In this document: piece after piece, positions 62,560-64,000 of the stretch
How positions within the stretch are numbered: the first letter of the stretch is position 1
How the letters are laid out: the number at the start of each line of letters is the position of its first letter
Assembly (NCBI GenBank): GCA_028023455.1
Contig: JAQFVV010006305.1
Span: 1,603,001 to 1,667,000 of the forward strand
DNA: 64,000 bases
Source: Epiperipatus broadwayi
Taxonomy: Eukaryota > Onychophora > Udeonychophora > Euonychophora > Peripatidae
Direction of reading: 5' to 3'
Translations under genes and position numbers: made by a program
The notes under the pieces: generated by a model
Seen by the model: only the letters and a program-made list of their open reading frames with translations
What the model was told of the DNA's origin: nothing
Database searches by the model: none

Positions 62560-64000
62560 TCATATTCCAAAGTGATGCATAGTCCAAAATAATTGAATCA
62601 TCTATTAGGCAAATAATGAAAAGAGAAAAACATATTCATGTTTATGCTCCTGAAATAGTTGAAGTTGTAACCAAGACATTTTCGATCAAAATGGAAAAGA
62701 CTTTAAATTTATGGGTAGAACATATGAACTGGAAGAACATTCATGTTGATGATTTGATTGCATCATAAAGTTTTAAGTTTGTTAAAGAGTTTATTCAAGA
62801 ATCTGAAATGAATATTTCTAAATTATTCACTGCAAAAAGGAGTAAGCTATATAAATTGTGAAATCAATTTGGGATAAAAATATTAAATTAACTGCAAATA
62901 CTTTGCCTGCTATTACATTTTTTTCAGATTTTTTAAAAAACAAAAAATAGAAGAAAAAGAATATCACCCAGAACAAATGGGTTTAATTGTGATGAACTGG
63001 ATTATTCTAAAAGAAAATGTCTAATCAATTATCATTCTCAAAGTGGAAAACAGGCAAACGGTTTTAGAATATGAAAAGATAGACTGATTTTCATGCTATA
63101 TAGCAACACTGCAACTTAAGTGATAAAACCATAAATTATTTATACATTTAAAAATCATCATACTCTCAAAAAAAAAAAAAAAAAAACAATAAAAATCATG
63201 TTCTTGAGTTCTGGAAGCACTAAAAAGAAGTCTATACTATAACCATTTTGTTTAACAAATAATTATGTTTATTATTTTATCCTGAAATAAAAAATATCTG
63301 AGGGAAAAATAAATCAAATTTAAAATCCTGCCATTGCTAGACAATGCCACCTGCTTATTTTGAATCTGTTCACTATGACAATGAAAATGTAGAGATTGCA
63401 TATCTGTCTCCAAGTACTTCTAGATTGCCTAAAAATCTTGACCCAAGTGTAATCTGATATGTCAAGTTCACATGCACCTGTTTAATGTTTAATCAGATTT
63501 TATTATTCTTAGTGTCAACCCTAATATTCAATTAATTGATGCTAGAAATTATTCACTTTTGCAGATGCAATAATATTTATACAAGAAACAGTATATGAAT
63601 TACAATTCTGTAAATGTCTGTTGAAAGGCTGTATGAAATGAGATCACTAATGACTTTGAAGACCTTCAAGGTTAAAAAATTATTCAGGTAGCATAAGAAA
63701 CTCAGGGGAGAATTTGTTAATATGACTAATAAAGAAGTTACAAAACATATTGAAAACTATACAGATTGCATAAGAATTGAGGAATTAAAATATTTTATTA
63801 TGGTATCATTAGTGAAGAAGAGGAAGAAGAAAAAAAGATATCAGAAAGAAAAAGAATCAGTTATAAGGACATTAGAAAAACATTGTGAAGTTTTCCAGAT
63901 GGAAAATAGTCCTGTGATTGAATTCAGATTTATTTTTTACATCCAAAGTCATCAATATATTACACCCTACAAGAACCCATAATTGAATGTAATATTGTTG
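62560..64000 (+). pseudogene. Decayed Tigger/pogo-like transposase (CENP-B-type HTH plus DDE)
   Basis: Transposases of this group bind terminal repeats through two helix-turn-helix units and cut DNA with a DDE/DDD centre. Here pieces appear in order: SSIRQIMKREKHIHVYAPEI (about 62600-62655), EKTLNLWVEHMNWKNI (62695 on), KSFKFVKEFIQESEM-like, LFTAKRSKLYKL, EKEYHPEQ (near 62955), and FNCDE with the first catalytic Asp at 62991-62993. Then an LSSGSTKK-type patch, LLDNA with the second Asp at 63340-63342, and ESVHYDNENVEIAYLSPST. The stretch 63722-63982 is open and may be the tail. Frameshifts, stops and a poly-A insertion (about 63168-63185) make it dead. The window ends before a terminal repeat. 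Confidence 0.7.

Noticed and set aside
1-64000. CRISPR array, rRNA genes, or bacterial operons
   Set aside because: No regularly spaced short repeats with unique spacers, no rRNA-like stretches and no closely packed open frames. The content is that of a eukaryotic repeat-rich region.

Overview
The window is strongly AT-rich, intron- or intergene-like DNA from an animal genome, probably an invertebrate. Evidence is the crowd of decayed eukaryotic transposons: Penelope-like, Ty3/gypsy-like LTR, several LINE types, a Tigger/pogo-like DNA transposon, tRNA-derived SINEs and foldback MITEs. There are also long microsatellites and no bacterial-type gene spacing. I cannot name the species. I found no intact host gene; one 64-base stretch at 28041-28104 behind a splice-acceptor-like site is the only weak exon candidate.

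Layout. 1-690: gag-like remnant on the minus strand. 2.2-3.9 kb: a compound copy and a hairpin copy of a foldback family (called M1 here); further M1 copies lie at 7.9, 11.6 and 38.8 kb. 9.5-9.9 kb: diverged minisatellite. 10.3-13.65 kb: two Penelope-like copies head to tail, the upstream one 5'-truncated, the downstream one interrupted by an M1 copy. 13.8-15.0 kb: a tandem duplication, a LINE 3' end and a small tRNA-derived SINE. 20.25-26.5 kb: three direct copies of a 1.9-2.0 kb repeat that looks like a long solo LTR; a fourth copy lies inverted at 35.9-38.07 kb.

28.1-35.2 kb: the youngest-looking element, an LTR retrotransposon with 1.75-kb LTRs, a leader, one gag reading frame with a single in-frame stop, an arginine/glycine-rich tail, and almost no pol. 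Its LTR end shares a 17-base terminal sequence with the inverted 2-kb repeat, so the two families are probably related.

40.9-41.4 and 49.26-49.57 kb: LINE C-termini on the minus strand that end in GAT repeats. 41.87-42.05 kb: a second type of hairpin MITE. 46.0-46.85 kb: AAT, TA and TG microsatellites. 53.87-54.86 kb: decayed LINE reverse transcriptase. 56.3-60.4 kb: short SINE-like repeats, including a clean tRNA-Gly-derived copy with target-site duplications. 61.5-62.4 kb: LINE zinc-binding C-terminus. 62.56 kb to the end: decayed Tigger-like transposase.

Nothing here forms a working pathway. The genes are parts of mobile elements, almost all broken. The most interesting structures are the 2-kb repeat family with its terminal palindrome, the tandem Penelope-like pair, the minimal SINE family, and the gag-only LTR element. 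All identities were judged by eye from motifs; no alignment or database search was run.
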